A stretch of DNA of 52,054 nucleotides from contig VGZC01000041.1 in assembly GCA_016872725.1 (NCBI GenBank), forward strand, positions 1 through 52,054. The letters are read 5' to 3'. Below, piece by piece: positions 18,972 through 27,598 of this stretch (positions within the stretch are counted from its first letter, which is position 1; each line of letters begins with the position of its first letter). Source of the DNA: Planctomycetota bacterium (GTDB lineage: Bacteria > Planctomycetota > Planctomycetia > Pirellulales > Pirellulaceae). The position numbers and the translations under genes were made by a program. The notes under the pieces are model-generated. The model ran no database searches and was not told the DNA's origin. It was given only the letters and a program-made list of their open reading frames with translations.

Positions 18972-21900
18972 GTGAACGAACTCCCGCGCATCTTCGATGA
19001 ACCTGGGCCGCATCCGGTTTCCCTCGATTCGGGCCCGCCCGCGTCGCCCCGCGCCACACGTCAGGTCGACCTGCTACGAACGCTGCGCGAAGCGGCCACC
19101 GAGCGCGCTCGGTGGATCGCTCAGATCGACGCGAGCCGTCAAACGCGAATCACGCAAGCCGAGAGCGATGCGGCCCAATCGCGCGAACAGTTCGAACGCG
19201 AAGGAAACGCGGCGATTGCGCGAGCCAAAGCGGAATTCCGGGAGAAGCTCGCCGCCGCCCGTGCCGCACTCGAACAAGGGCGCGAGTCGGCCGAAAAGAG
19301 CCGGTCCGCGCTCGAAGCCAGAACCGCGAAGGAGCACGCCGAAACGCTCGCCGCACGGACGCGTGACCGAGATCAGGCCGTGAGGAAAGCGGCCGAGTCC
19401 TTCGAAAGCCGTTCGCATCAGCTCGCCACCGATCGGCTTATCGTCCAGCAGCGCCTCGACGCGCAGCGCGGCCGGTTCGAATCGTTCGGCGAGGAAGCCC
19501 GGCGTCTCCTCGCGCGCAGGGGAAGTTCGCCCGACCTCGCTGATGCGTCGCGCACGATCACGGGGGAAACGGACGAATCCGATGACGGGCGATCGGCGGG
19601 CCGGCGGGGCAGTCCTGGCGCCGAGCCTGCTTCGGACGACCTGACGGCCGCCCGGCTGCGATTGGACGTGATGACTCGTGCGATGTCGGCGCGGTTCCTC
19701 GACGAGGGGTGGCCCGTGCTGTGCGCGATCGCCGGCGCGATCGCGGCGATCTATCCGGTCGGCGCGGCGACCGCGTGGAATGCGGGAATCACGGCGGGGT
19801 CGGTCCTCGCATCGGGCGCGGCGTTCGGGATTGCGAGCCGGTTCGTCGGCCGGTGGTTCGCTCGACGCGCCACCGAACGCGCGATGCCCGGCCTCCGTGC
19901 CGACTTCGCGCGGATCGCGCGGGGACTTCGCGAATCGGCCGAACGAGCCGATCGGGATCTGCAATCGAAACGCGGCCAACTCACGGCATGGCGGCGCGAC
20001 GAGGAAGGGCGGGCCGCCGAGTCGTTCGAGACGGCGATGGCCGAGGCGGCGCGGCGGCGCGACGCGGCGATCTCCGAAGCGCGGACCGCGCGCGCTCGGA
20101 CGATCGAGACGCTCGAACGCGAGTGGGATCGGCGCGCCTCGGATGCGAATACCCACGATCCCCCGCGGATCGCCCGCCTCGAACGCGAGCTCGCCGACCG
20201 ACTCGCGGCCGTCGCCGCGGAACGCGAACAGCGGCTCGAGGAATCCGCGATTCGGCGAGACCGCGATCTCGCGCGGTCGGAAACGGCGTGGCGGACCGTA
20301 CTCGACGCATTCGAAGCGGAGGCCGCGGCGATGCGCGCGTATCGCCGAACGCATTTCCCCGAATGGAACGAATTCGCGCCGGAATCGTGGAACCCTCCGA
20401 CCGAACCGCTCGATGCGATCCCGTTCGGCGACTACCGCGTGCGGCTCGCCGACCTCGTTCCCATCGGCCTGCGCGGTTCCGTCGCATCGGATCGCGAATA
20501 CGAACTGCCCGCCGTGTTGTCCGCGCCCGATTGCCCGTCGCTGCTGCTCGAGGTCGCCGACCAGGGTCGCGACGCGGCGGCGCGCGTCATGCGCAACGTC
20601 ATGCTGCGCCGGTTGACCGCCGTCCCGCCCGGCAAGATCCGGTTCACGCTGATCGATCCGGTCGGACTCGGGCAGGAGTTTTCCGCGTTCATGCATCTGG
20701 CGGACTACGACGAGCGGCTCGTTCATAACCGCATCTGGACCGAACCGGATCAGATCCGCCAGAGGCTGGCCGACTTGTCCGAGCATATGGAAAACGTCAT
20801 TCAGAAATACCTGCGGAACGAATACGCCTCGATCCAGGAATACAACCGCGAGGCCGGGGAAGTCGCCGAACCGATCCATGTGCTTGTCGTATCGCATTTT
20901 CCGGAGGGATTCGGAGAGGAGTCTTCGCGTCGGCTCGCGAGCATCGCGGCGACCGGACCGCGCTGCGGCGTGTATCTGCTCGCGAGTATCGACATGCGTC
21001 TGAGGCTTCCGCACGATTTCCATCTGCGGGAGATCGAGGAGCGCGCCGCGACACTCGTCTGGAGCGGAGCGGGGTTCACCTGGAAACACAGCGAGCTCGC
21101 GAGGTGGCCGCTCCGCGTTTCGGAGGATCCTCGGTCCGACCAGAGCATCGCGATCCTCCGCAAGGCCGGCGAGAAGGCGCTCGGCGCGAACCGGGTCGAA
21201 GTCCCGTTCCGCACCGTCGCGCCCGAACCCGACGCGTGGTGGAGCATGGACGGCCGCCGCGAACTCGTCGTCCCGCTCGGCCGTTCCGGAGCGACCAAGC
21301 TCCAGTCGCTTCGATTGGGTCGCGGCACATCACAGCACGTGCTCGTCGCGGGAAAGACCGGTTCGGGGAAGTCCACGTTGTTCCACGCGCTCATCACGAA
21401 CCTCGCTCTGCGCTATGGCCCGACGGAGGTGGAACTGTACCTGATCGACTTCAAGAAGGGGGTCGAATTCAAGGCGTACGCGCGCCATCGCCTGCCCCAC
21501 GCTCGGGTCGTCGCCATCGAGAGCGAGCGCGAGTTCGGACTCAGCACGCTCGAACGGCTCGACGAGGAACTCAAGGCGCGGGGCGAGCGGTTCCGCAAAT
21601 GCGGAGCGCAGGACATCGCCGGTTTCCGCGACGCGAATCCGGACGTGGCGTTGCCGAGGATCGTGCTGGTGATCGACGAGTTCCAGGAGTTCTTCGTCAA
21701 GGAGGACCGCATCGCGCGCGACGCGGCCCTGCTGCTCGATCGGCTTGTCCGGCAAGGCCGCGCGTTCGGTGTCCATGTCATCCTGGGTTCGCAGACGCTC
21801 GCCGGCGCCTATTCGCTCGCCCGGAGCACGCTCGGCCAAATGGCCGTTCGCATCGCCCTTCAGTGCGGCGAGACCGACGCGCACCTGATCCTCAGCGAGG

Positions 21901-22937
21901 ACAACACGGCGGCGAGGCTTCTGTCGCGGCCCGGCGAGGCGATCCACAACGATGCGAACGGGATGATCGAAGGCAACCACCTTTTCCAGGTCGTCTGGCT
22001 CCCCGACGGAGAACGGATCGAGTACCTGCGCAAGCTCGACGAGCGCGCGCGGCGCGTCGGCCTCGCCATTCCGCAGCCCGTCGTGTTCGAAGGGGATGAA
22101 CCGGCCGAACTCGCGTCCAACGGCCCGCTGATCGAAGCGAAACGGAGCGCGGTTCCCATGCGTCCCTTCGGCGCGTGGCTCGGCGCCGCCGTGGCGATCA
22201 AGGAGCCCGCGTTCGCGGAGTTCGCTCGGCAGGCCGGCGCGAACCTGCTGATCGTGGGCCAGGACCGCGAGCGGATCGGCGGCCTGCTTACCGCGGCGGC
22301 CGTGGGATTATGGGTCACGGCGGGCGGCGAGTCGCGCGCGGCGCATTTCATCGCGCTCGTGTCCGGCGGGTCCGATGCGCCGGACCGCGATTGGTGGAGT
22401 TCCCTGTCGGTCGGCGACGGAACGAACGTCCTTGTTCGCTCGCCCGATAAGGCCCGTGAAGGGCTCGCCCACGTCGCGCGGGAACTCGAACGGCGGCTCG
22501 ATTCATCCGCCGATTCGGAAACGCCGTGGATTCTCGTCGTCGATGATCTGGCGAGGTTCCGCGATCTGCGGCGCGACGGGACCGATTATGGATTCGGCGG
22601 TCTTGGACCGTTTTCCGACGACTCGGAAAAGGATGAGCCCGCCTCGCAGCGGTTCCTCCGGATCGTGCGCGAGGGTCCGGGCGTCGGAATCCACACGGTT
22701 CTCGCGTGCGACGGCTACGGAACGCTGAGTCGATGGTTCGATCGGCAGACGCTGCGCGATTTCGCGCTGCGCGTCCTCTTGCGGATGGGGCCGACCGATT
22801 CGAGTCATCTGATCGATTCGCCGGCCGCAAGCGAGCTCGGCGCGTGCCGCGCCTTGTTCCACCGCGAGGACCGCGGCGAGTCCGAGAAATTCCGGCCGTA
22901 TCGGGCCGCGCCGCCCGATTGGCGCTCGACGCTTTGA
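18972..22937 (+). CDS. FtsK/SpoIIIE (EssC/EccC-like) secretion ATPase
   Basis: 1,321 residues with a GTG start. Domains: a long N-terminal coiled coil (about 30-185), hydrophobic membrane segments (about 245-300), a second coiled coil (about 310-470), a middle region, then an FtsK-type motor with Walker A GKTGSGKST (794-802) and Walker B VLVIDEFQEF (D902, E903). The SQTL segment that follows is the sensor region. A second ATPase-like unit near the C-terminus (from about 1085) has VGQDRERIGG in place of Walker A but keeps ILVVDD; it looks catalytically dead, like the later domains of EssC/EccC that bind WXG substrates. There is no FHA domain at the N-terminus and no DNA-translocase gamma domain is evident. 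With the WXG-like genes this points to protein export and not chromosome segregation. Confidence 0.88.
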   Translation: MNELPRIFDEPGPHPVSLDSGPPASPRATRQVDLLRTLREAATERARWIAQIDASRQTRITQAESDAAQSREQFEREGNAAIARAKAEFREKLAAARAALEQGRESAEKSRSALEARTAKEHAETLAARTRDRDQAVRKAAESFESRSHQLATDRLIVQQRLDAQRGRFESFGEEARRLLARRGSSPDLADASRTITGETDESDDGRSAGRRGSPGAEPASDDLTAARLRLDVMTRAMSARFLDEGWPVLCAIAGAIAAIYPVGAATAWNAGITAGSVLASGAAFGIASRFVGRWFARRATERAMPGLRADFARIARGLRESAERADRDLQSKRGQLTAWRRDEEGRAAESFETAMAEAARRRDAAISEARTARARTIETLEREWDRRASDANTHDPPRIARLERELADRLAAVAAEREQRLEESAIRRDRDLARSETAWRTVLDAFEAEAAAMRAYRRTHFPEWNEFAPESWNPPTEPLDAIPFGDYRVRLADLVPIGLRGSVASDREYELPAVLSAPDCPSLLLEVADQGRDAAARVMRNVMLRRLTAVPPGKIRFTLIDPVGLGQEFSAFMHLADYDERLVHNRIWTEPDQIRQRLADLSEHMENVIQKYLRNEYASIQEYNREAGEVAEPIHVLVVSHFPEGFGEESSRRLASIAATGPRCGVYLLASIDMRLRLPHDFHLREIEERAATLVWSGAGFTWKHSELARWPLRVSEDPRSDQSIAILRKAGEKALGANRVEVPFRTVAPEPDAWWSMDGRRELVVPLGRSGATKLQSLRLGRGTSQHVLVAGKTGSGKSTLFHALITNLALRYGPTEVELYLIDFKKGVEFKAYARHRLPHARVVAIESEREFGLSTLERLDEELKARGERFRKCGAQDIAGFRDANPDVALPRIVLVIDEFQEFFVKEDRIARDAALLLDRLVRQGRAFGVHVILGSQTLAGAYSLARSTLGQMAVRIALQCGETDAHLILSEDNTAARLLSRPGEAIHNDANGMIEGNHLFQVVWLPDGERIEYLRKLDERARRVGLAIPQPVVFEGDEPAELASNGPLIEAKRSAVPMRPFGAWLGAAVAIKEPAFAEFARQAGANLLIVGQDRERIGGLLTAAAVGLWVTAGGESRAAHFIALVSGGSDAPDRDWWSSLSVGDGTNVLVRSPDKAREGLAHVARELERRLDSSADSETPWILVVDDLARFRDLRRDGTDYGFGGLGPFSDDSEKDEPASQRFLRIVREGPGVGIHTVLACDGYGTLSRWFDRQTLRDFALRVLLRMGPTDSSHLIDSPAASELGACRALFHREDRGESEKFRPYRAAPPDWRSTL

Positions 22938-22946
22938 CGCGCCTTC

Positions 22947-22969
22947 GGGAACCGAGCGGACGCGGTCCC
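22947..22969. terminator. Possible bidirectional terminator
   Basis: GGGAACCG and CGGTCCC can pair with one bulged A around an 8-nt loop, in the 38-nt space between the convergent FtsK-like gene and the secreted-protein gene. No T tract follows on either strand. Confidence 0.3.
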
Positions 22970-22975
22970 CCACCC

Positions 22976-24484
22976 CTATTTCTTCCGGATCCGCACGATG
23001 TGGCGGAAGCCGTCGGCGCGAGGTGTCCGGCCGGCGCGAGGAGGCAAGTCGATGACCGCATGGTCGCCCTCGACGCGGTACACGAGCGGAGCGCCGGTCA
23101 TCGGGTCGGGCGGAATGGGAAGGTCGGTGATATCAGCCAAGGTCGCCGGTAGATTCCCGTCGTGCGACGCCGCATAGGCCCGAATCGCCTCGACGGCGCG
23201 CGTCGCGGCGATCGCGCGTTCGAGTCGAATCGGCGCGAAGCCCACTGCTTCGATCGCGGGAAACAGGATGTTCGCCAGCGGCAACGCGCCCGTCTTGAGC
23301 GGCGAATCGCGGCTGAGGAATCCAGCGGATTCGAGGCGGTTCATCGACTCGCGCACCGCGCCACGGCTTTCCAGATAGGGCAGGAAACTCCATTTGATCG
23401 TCTCATCGCGCGCGTACCGCGTGACGCGCGCCGTTTGGATGGCGATGACCTGCGCGGCGGGCATCGCTTCGACCCGGTCCGCCGGAAAGCCCGCGTCAAT
23501 CAGCGCCTGTTTCGCGCGGGGGTACGCGGCGGCGGAGACCACGCTGAGTCCGAGCCGCTCCTTCCAATCTTGTTGCTGAGTTCCATCCGTCAGGTGGATG
23601 ACGCGATCGATCATCTCCTGCAAGAGCCGATTCCATTCCTCCGGTGTGCGCTCGGTTGTTTCCACGTCCTTGAGGAACGGGAAGATCTGATGGACAAGAC
23701 CCATCTCCTGTTCCATGGCGGGGCGCATTTCGAACATGGGATGGGGGAGTGTCGCGAGGGCCCAATAGAGATTGGGGCTCGATTCGAGTTCCGCGAAGTG
23801 CTGAACCTCGTTCACCATCATCGAAGCGATCGCGATACCCACCAAGGAGTTGATCAGGATCGGCGCCTCGGATACATCGCGGGACAATTGGAATCCCATG
23901 CGAAGCGTCTCGATCGCTTCGTCGGTCTTTCCGTCGAGCATCTGCAAACGAGCCTGGATCTGAAGGGCCCGCGCCACGCCGCGCGCCTGTTGGATCTCTT
24001 CCAAAACGAACATGATCGGCGAAAGCTCGGTCAACTCGTGGATGCGGAACTCCCAGTCGCACCGCTCGCGATGGACGGCGACGCGAAGCTGTTCGAAGAC
24101 TTGGCCCTGATAGGCCTTGATCCACTCCCTCATCTCCGCGACCGCTTCGGCGTCGGGCGGCCACTTGAGCCATCGCTCGCTCTTTTCGTGGTATTGCTTC
24201 TCGTAATCGGCGCAAAACATCTTCATCGCCAGAATGGACCGATAGTGGAACGGAGCCGCGTTTCCGGGCGAGCGTTCGTGCATGCCGGGAAGAAGGCGGT
24301 ATTCGAGCGCGAAATGGGGCGTCGCCCGGGGTGTGACCGTCCATTCGATCACCGTCGGTTGCCGTTCATCGACGTTCGCTTCGGCCTTTGCCGGATCCGA
24401 GCCGCCGGCTTGAGCTCGGGCGACGGAAGCCGCCGCGCACCCCATCGCGAAACCCAGAAAGACGACGCGGATAGGTCGATTCAT
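22976..24484 (-). CDS. Secreted protein of unknown function
   Basis: 502 residues. The ATG at 24484 starts a clear signal peptide (MNRPIRVVFLGFAMGCAAAS, then ending near ARAQA); the open frame upstream to 24664 is not protein-like. The mature protein is mostly helical and shows no motif I recognise. The C-terminal part has the pattern of planctomycete proteins that end with a short globular segment (PPDPMTGAPLVYR). It lies downstream of an ECF sigma factor and a probable anti-sigma membrane protein on the same strand, so it may belong to that regulon or operon. Convergent with the FtsK-like gene. Confidence 0.8.
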   Translation of the reverse strand: MNRPIRVVFLGFAMGCAAASVARAQAGGSDPAKAEANVDERQPTVIEWTVTPRATPHFALEYRLLPGMHERSPGNAAPFHYRSILAMKMFCADYEKQYHEKSERWLKWPPDAEAVAEMREWIKAYQGQVFEQLRVAVHRERCDWEFRIHELTELSPIMFVLEEIQQARGVARALQIQARLQMLDGKTDEAIETLRMGFQLSRDVSEAPILINSLVGIAIASMMVNEVQHFAELESSPNLYWALATLPHPMFEMRPAMEQEMGLVHQIFPFLKDVETTERTPEEWNRLLQEMIDRVIHLTDGTQQQDWKERLGLSVVSAAAYPRAKQALIDAGFPADRVEAMPAAQVIAIQTARVTRYARDETIKWSFLPYLESRGAVRESMNRLESAGFLSRDSPLKTGALPLANILFPAIEAVGFAPIRLERAIAATRAVEAIRAYAASHDGNLPATLADITDLPIPPDPMTGAPLVYRVEGDHAVIDLPPRAGRTPRADGFRHIVRIRKK

Positions 24485-24515
24485 GGAAGTCACCTTTTTG
24501 TGGAGTATGCTCTTC

Positions 24516-25127
24516 CTACAACGCGAGTCCACCTTCGCCGAGTTGCCGGCGCCAGGACCGAAGGCGAAACGATTCACGCGACTCGATCGTGTCGGACGAC
24601 TCGGCCGGTGTTCCCAAAACGGACGGCGCGGGAAGGGCATCCAGGCCCATCGCGAGGACGGCATCGCGAATCGCGCGGTAGCCGCCGACGTTTCTCAATG
24701 CGGCGAACCGCGCCGTTTCCGGGAACCTGGCGGTCGACGCGCGGTCCGTCGCGAAGCCGGTGTTCGAGTCGCGCGAGGCGGTCGATTCGGCCGTCCGAAC
24801 GGCGGACCGATCAGGAACTTGTTTCGCGACAGGTCCTGATTCCGACTCGGTTTCCAAAACTGTTTGGAACCGGGGGATCCACGCGCCGGCGGCGGCGAGC
24901 AGGCTCGCGGCGGCGACAGTCCATGCGAATCCGACGTGGATCGCGCGGCGCGACGGACCAGCACCGGCCTCCATCGCGGAGATCGCGGATTGCCGCCCGG
25001 CGGCGAACATCCAGCGATCCCGCGCCGCGGGGTCGCAGAGGGGCGTCCGTTGCCGCAGGAGCTGTTCGAGCCTCTGACGTTCGCGGTCCGCGTCACGCGG
25101 CGCGTGGGGGTCGATGGAGTCGGACAT
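24516..25127 (-). CDS. Membrane protein beside ECF sigma, possible anti-sigma factor
   Basis: 203 residues. One hydrophobic segment lies at about 66-88, after a charged N-terminal region and before a Ser/Thr-rich external part. It starts 24 nt after the stop of the sigma-factor gene. An N-terminal cytoplasmic region plus one membrane span is the layout of membrane-bound anti-sigma factors, but no zinc-binding H-x3-C-x2-C motif is present. The assignment therefore rests on position and topology only. Confidence 0.65.
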   Translation of the reverse strand: MSDSIDPHAPRDADRERQRLEQLLRQRTPLCDPAARDRWMFAAGRQSAISAMEAGAGPSRRAIHVGFAWTVAAASLLAAAGAWIPRFQTVLETESESGPVAKQVPDRSAVRTAESTASRDSNTGFATDRASTARFPETARFAALRNVGGYRAIRDAVLAMGLDALPAPSVLGTPAESSDTIESRESFRLRSWRRQLGEGGLAL

Positions 25128-25151
25128 GGCGGTTCATTCTCGATAGGCAAA

Positions 25152-25655
25152 TCAGGTATCGGTGAACGATGACGCGGGGTCGAGCATGCGTCGCAAGGCG
25201 TCGAGCGCTTCGTGATAGCGTCGGTGCGCGGCGCTTCGGGAGATCCTTTCTACTTCCGCGATCTCATCAAACGACAGTCCGCCCCAGATCCGCGCGACGA
25301 CGATCGCCCGCTCGGCGTCGTCAAGTTTCGCCAGGGCCTCGGCCGCCGTTCGTCCGTCGTTATCGGCCGAGAGGTCCGGTTCGAACCATGCGGCCGTTCG
25401 CGAGGCCGCGTTCCGTTCCCGCCGTTTGCGGCGAAACCACGACCGCTGTTGGCTCACGGCCCGATTCCGAACGACCCGGTACAGCCACGGAACGGCACGG
25501 CTCGGCCGTTCGCGAAGCGAAATCAACTTCACGAGCGCGTCCTGGACGCAGTCCTCGGGCGACGGCGACCATTGGGCCGCGAAGAGGCGCAGCGCGGCGC
25601 CGTGCGCGTCGAGGATCCGCGAGAGTTCGTCCGCCGTCCACTCGCCGTTCATCAT
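25152..25655 (-). CDS. ECF-type RNA polymerase sigma factor
   Basis: 167 residues from MMNGEWT. Region 2 contains DCVQDALVKL (promoter -10 recognition helix) and WLYRVVRNRA (core binding). Region 4 has the segment ERAIVVARIWGGLSFDEIAE followed by SRSAAHRRYHEALDALRR, the -35 helix-turn-helix. The serine-rich turn is typical of planctomycete ECF groups. The open frame extends far upstream but lacks homology there. The following gene encodes a single-span membrane protein, the usual sigma/anti-sigma arrangement. A 277-nt region separates it from the divergent DUF1080 gene. Confidence 0.9.
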   Translation of the reverse strand: MMNGEWTADELSRILDAHGAALRLFAAQWSPSPEDCVQDALVKLISLRERPSRAVPWLYRVVRNRAVSQQRSWFRRKRRERNAASRTAAWFEPDLSADNDGRTAAEALAKLDDAERAIVVARIWGGLSFDEIAEVERISRSAAHRRYHEALDALRRMLDPASSFTDT

Positions 25656-25932
25656 TGCCGCCGCCGCGCGACCATCCAACGGATCGCGGCCCGCCGCGAC
25701 ACGCCGAATACTTTGGATGTTATTGGATCTCTTGAATATGAGGACGCCGGCCGCCGTCTCTCGTCCCATTTTTTTCGCATAGGTGCCGTTCGCGGGCCAT
25801 CCGGCGCCGAGCCCGCCGCGTGCTTGGCGTGCTCTAGAGGCTCGCCGGCAGGCTGGGACTGGTGCCGCGCGCGGCGCGGGGATACCATGGGACGCGAACC
25901 CGATTTCATGACTCTTGAGGGAGTACCGCGCC

Positions 25933-27252
25933 GTGAAAAACCCGCTTTCCGCTTTGTGCGGCCTGGCCGTTGTTTCGGTCGCGTTCGTTGCCCATGCCCA
26001 GGAGAACAACCAACCGCCCTCCGGTTTCACCGCGGTATTCAACGGCGGCGACCTTTCCGGCTGGTATGGGCTCGCCACCGTCGATCCGCGAAAACTCTCG
26101 CAACTGAGCGAAGGAGAACGCGCGTCCAAACGCGAGACCGATACGAAGGACGCGATGGAGCATTGGAAAGTCGAGAACGGCGAACTGGTCAACGACGGGC
26201 ACGGCGTTTACCTCACGACCGAAAAGGAATTCGGCGACATCGAGCTTTGGATCGATTACAAGACGGTTGCCGGGGCCGACAGCGGGATCTATATGCGGGC
26301 CACTCCACAGATCCAGATCTGGGATTCGACCGATGAATCCAAGTTCAAACTGGGCGCCGACAAGGGCTCGGGTGGACTTTGGAACAACGCGCCCGACGCG
26401 CCGGGAAAAGACCCCTTGGTCCGAGCCGACAAGCCGTTCGGCGAGTGGAATCGGTTCCGTATCATCCAGATCGGCGATCGGACCAGCGTCTGGCTCAACG
26501 GGCAATTGGTCGTCGACAACGCGCTGATGGCCAACTATTGGGACCGCGCCCTTCCGATCGTTCGGACGGGGCCGATCCAATTGCAGACGCACGGCGGCGA
26601 GATCCGGTGGCGCAACGTGTTCGTGCGCGAGATTCCCTCCGAGGAAGCCAACACGTGGCTTCGGCGCGACGACAAGGAAGCGGGCTACGCGTCGATCTTC
26701 GACGGCAAGTCGCTCGACGGTTGGGCGGGCGCGGTCGACAACTACGAGGTCAAGGAGGGCGCGATCGGGTGCAAGGCCGGCAAGGGCGGGACGCTCTATA
26801 CGAAAGAGCAATACGCCGACTTCGCCGTGCGGCTCGAATTCCGCCTGCCGCCCGGCGGGAATAACGGCTTGGCGATCCGCTATCCGGGAACGGGGGACCC
26901 CGCGTACTCGGCGATGTGCGAACTGCAGGTGCTCGACAACGAGCATCCCAAGTACGCGACGCTCGATCCCCGCCAATACCACGGTTCACCGTACGGGATG
27001 GTGGCGGCGCCGCGCGGCTATCTGCGTCCGACGGGCGAATGGAACGTCCAGGAGGTGACGGTGCGGGGAACGCAGGTCCAGGTCGAACTGAATGGATCGC
27101 TGATCGTGAACGCCGACCTCGCGAAAGTCACCGAGTTCATGGCGAACCATCCTCATCCGGGTAGGGAACTCGAAAAGGGCCATTTCGGATTCGCGGGCCA
27201 TTCCGATCCGGTCGAGTTCCGCAACATCGCGATCAAAGCCCTCGCGCCGTAG
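25933..27252 (+). CDS. Secreted protein with two DUF1080 (3-keto-disaccharide hydrolase-like) domains
   Basis: 439 residues. GAGGGAG at 25917-25923 precedes a GTG start at 25933, which gives a signal peptide (MKNPLSALCGLAVVSVAF, cleavage near AHAQE). Two concanavalin-type beta-sandwich units follow: FTAVFNGGDLSGWYG begins the first (about 30-240) and YASIFDGKSLDGWAG the second (about 250-439). DUF1080 members act on 3-keto sugars or bind glycans at the cell surface, and twin domains occur in planctomycetes. It is divergent from the ECF sigma factor. The substrate is not predictable from the sequence. Confidence 0.92.
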   Translation: MKNPLSALCGLAVVSVAFVAHAQENNQPPSGFTAVFNGGDLSGWYGLATVDPRKLSQLSEGERASKRETDTKDAMEHWKVENGELVNDGHGVYLTTEKEFGDIELWIDYKTVAGADSGIYMRATPQIQIWDSTDESKFKLGADKGSGGLWNNAPDAPGKDPLVRADKPFGEWNRFRIIQIGDRTSVWLNGQLVVDNALMANYWDRALPIVRTGPIQLQTHGGEIRWRNVFVREIPSEEANTWLRRDDKEAGYASIFDGKSLDGWAGAVDNYEVKEGAIGCKAGKGGTLYTKEQYADFAVRLEFRLPPGGNNGLAIRYPGTGDPAYSAMCELQVLDNEHPKYATLDPRQYHGSPYGMVAAPRGYLRPTGEWNVQEVTVRGTQVQVELNGSLIVNADLAKVTEFMANHPHPGRELEKGHFGFAGHSDPVEFRNIAIKALAP

Positions 27253-27598
27253 ACGGAGGGCACCCGCGCGTTCGCAAGAAACGGTCTTCGCATTCCGCGT
27301 GTCGGCGCGGCGTGGTCGCTCGCGCATTCCGTGCGATCGTCGTCCCTGGTTTCACTCCGTCGATCGGTTCGCTTGTCGCAATCCGACCTGGGTGGAGTCC
27401 GCGGACAGCGGTTGTGCCGTACAAGACGTCCTCCGAATTTCGCGGCGGACGCCGTTGGCGGTTTGGCTTGGCTCGCGCGATCCCCGTGGACGATTTGCAG
27501 GACCAAGGCGACGTGGAACGCGCCGGGAGATCGTCGAACGCGAGGTCGTTCGACACTCGAGGACAATGAGTGGACTCGAACATGGAGTGGTATCAGCC
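27253..27598. other. Intergenic region, no gene seen
   Basis: 346 nt between the DUF1080 gene and the outer-membrane protein. Open frames here have no plausible start plus composition. An alternative ATG for the downstream gene lies at 27566, preceded by GAGGACA, so the last 33 nt could be coding. I see no convincing -35/-10 pair or RNA gene. Confidence 0.5.

Noticed and set aside
18972-22937. FtsK-like gene as the chromosome-segregation translocase
   Set aside because: The WXG-like neighbours, long coiled coils and degenerate second ATPase unit fit EssC/EccC better; no gamma DNA-binding domain seen.
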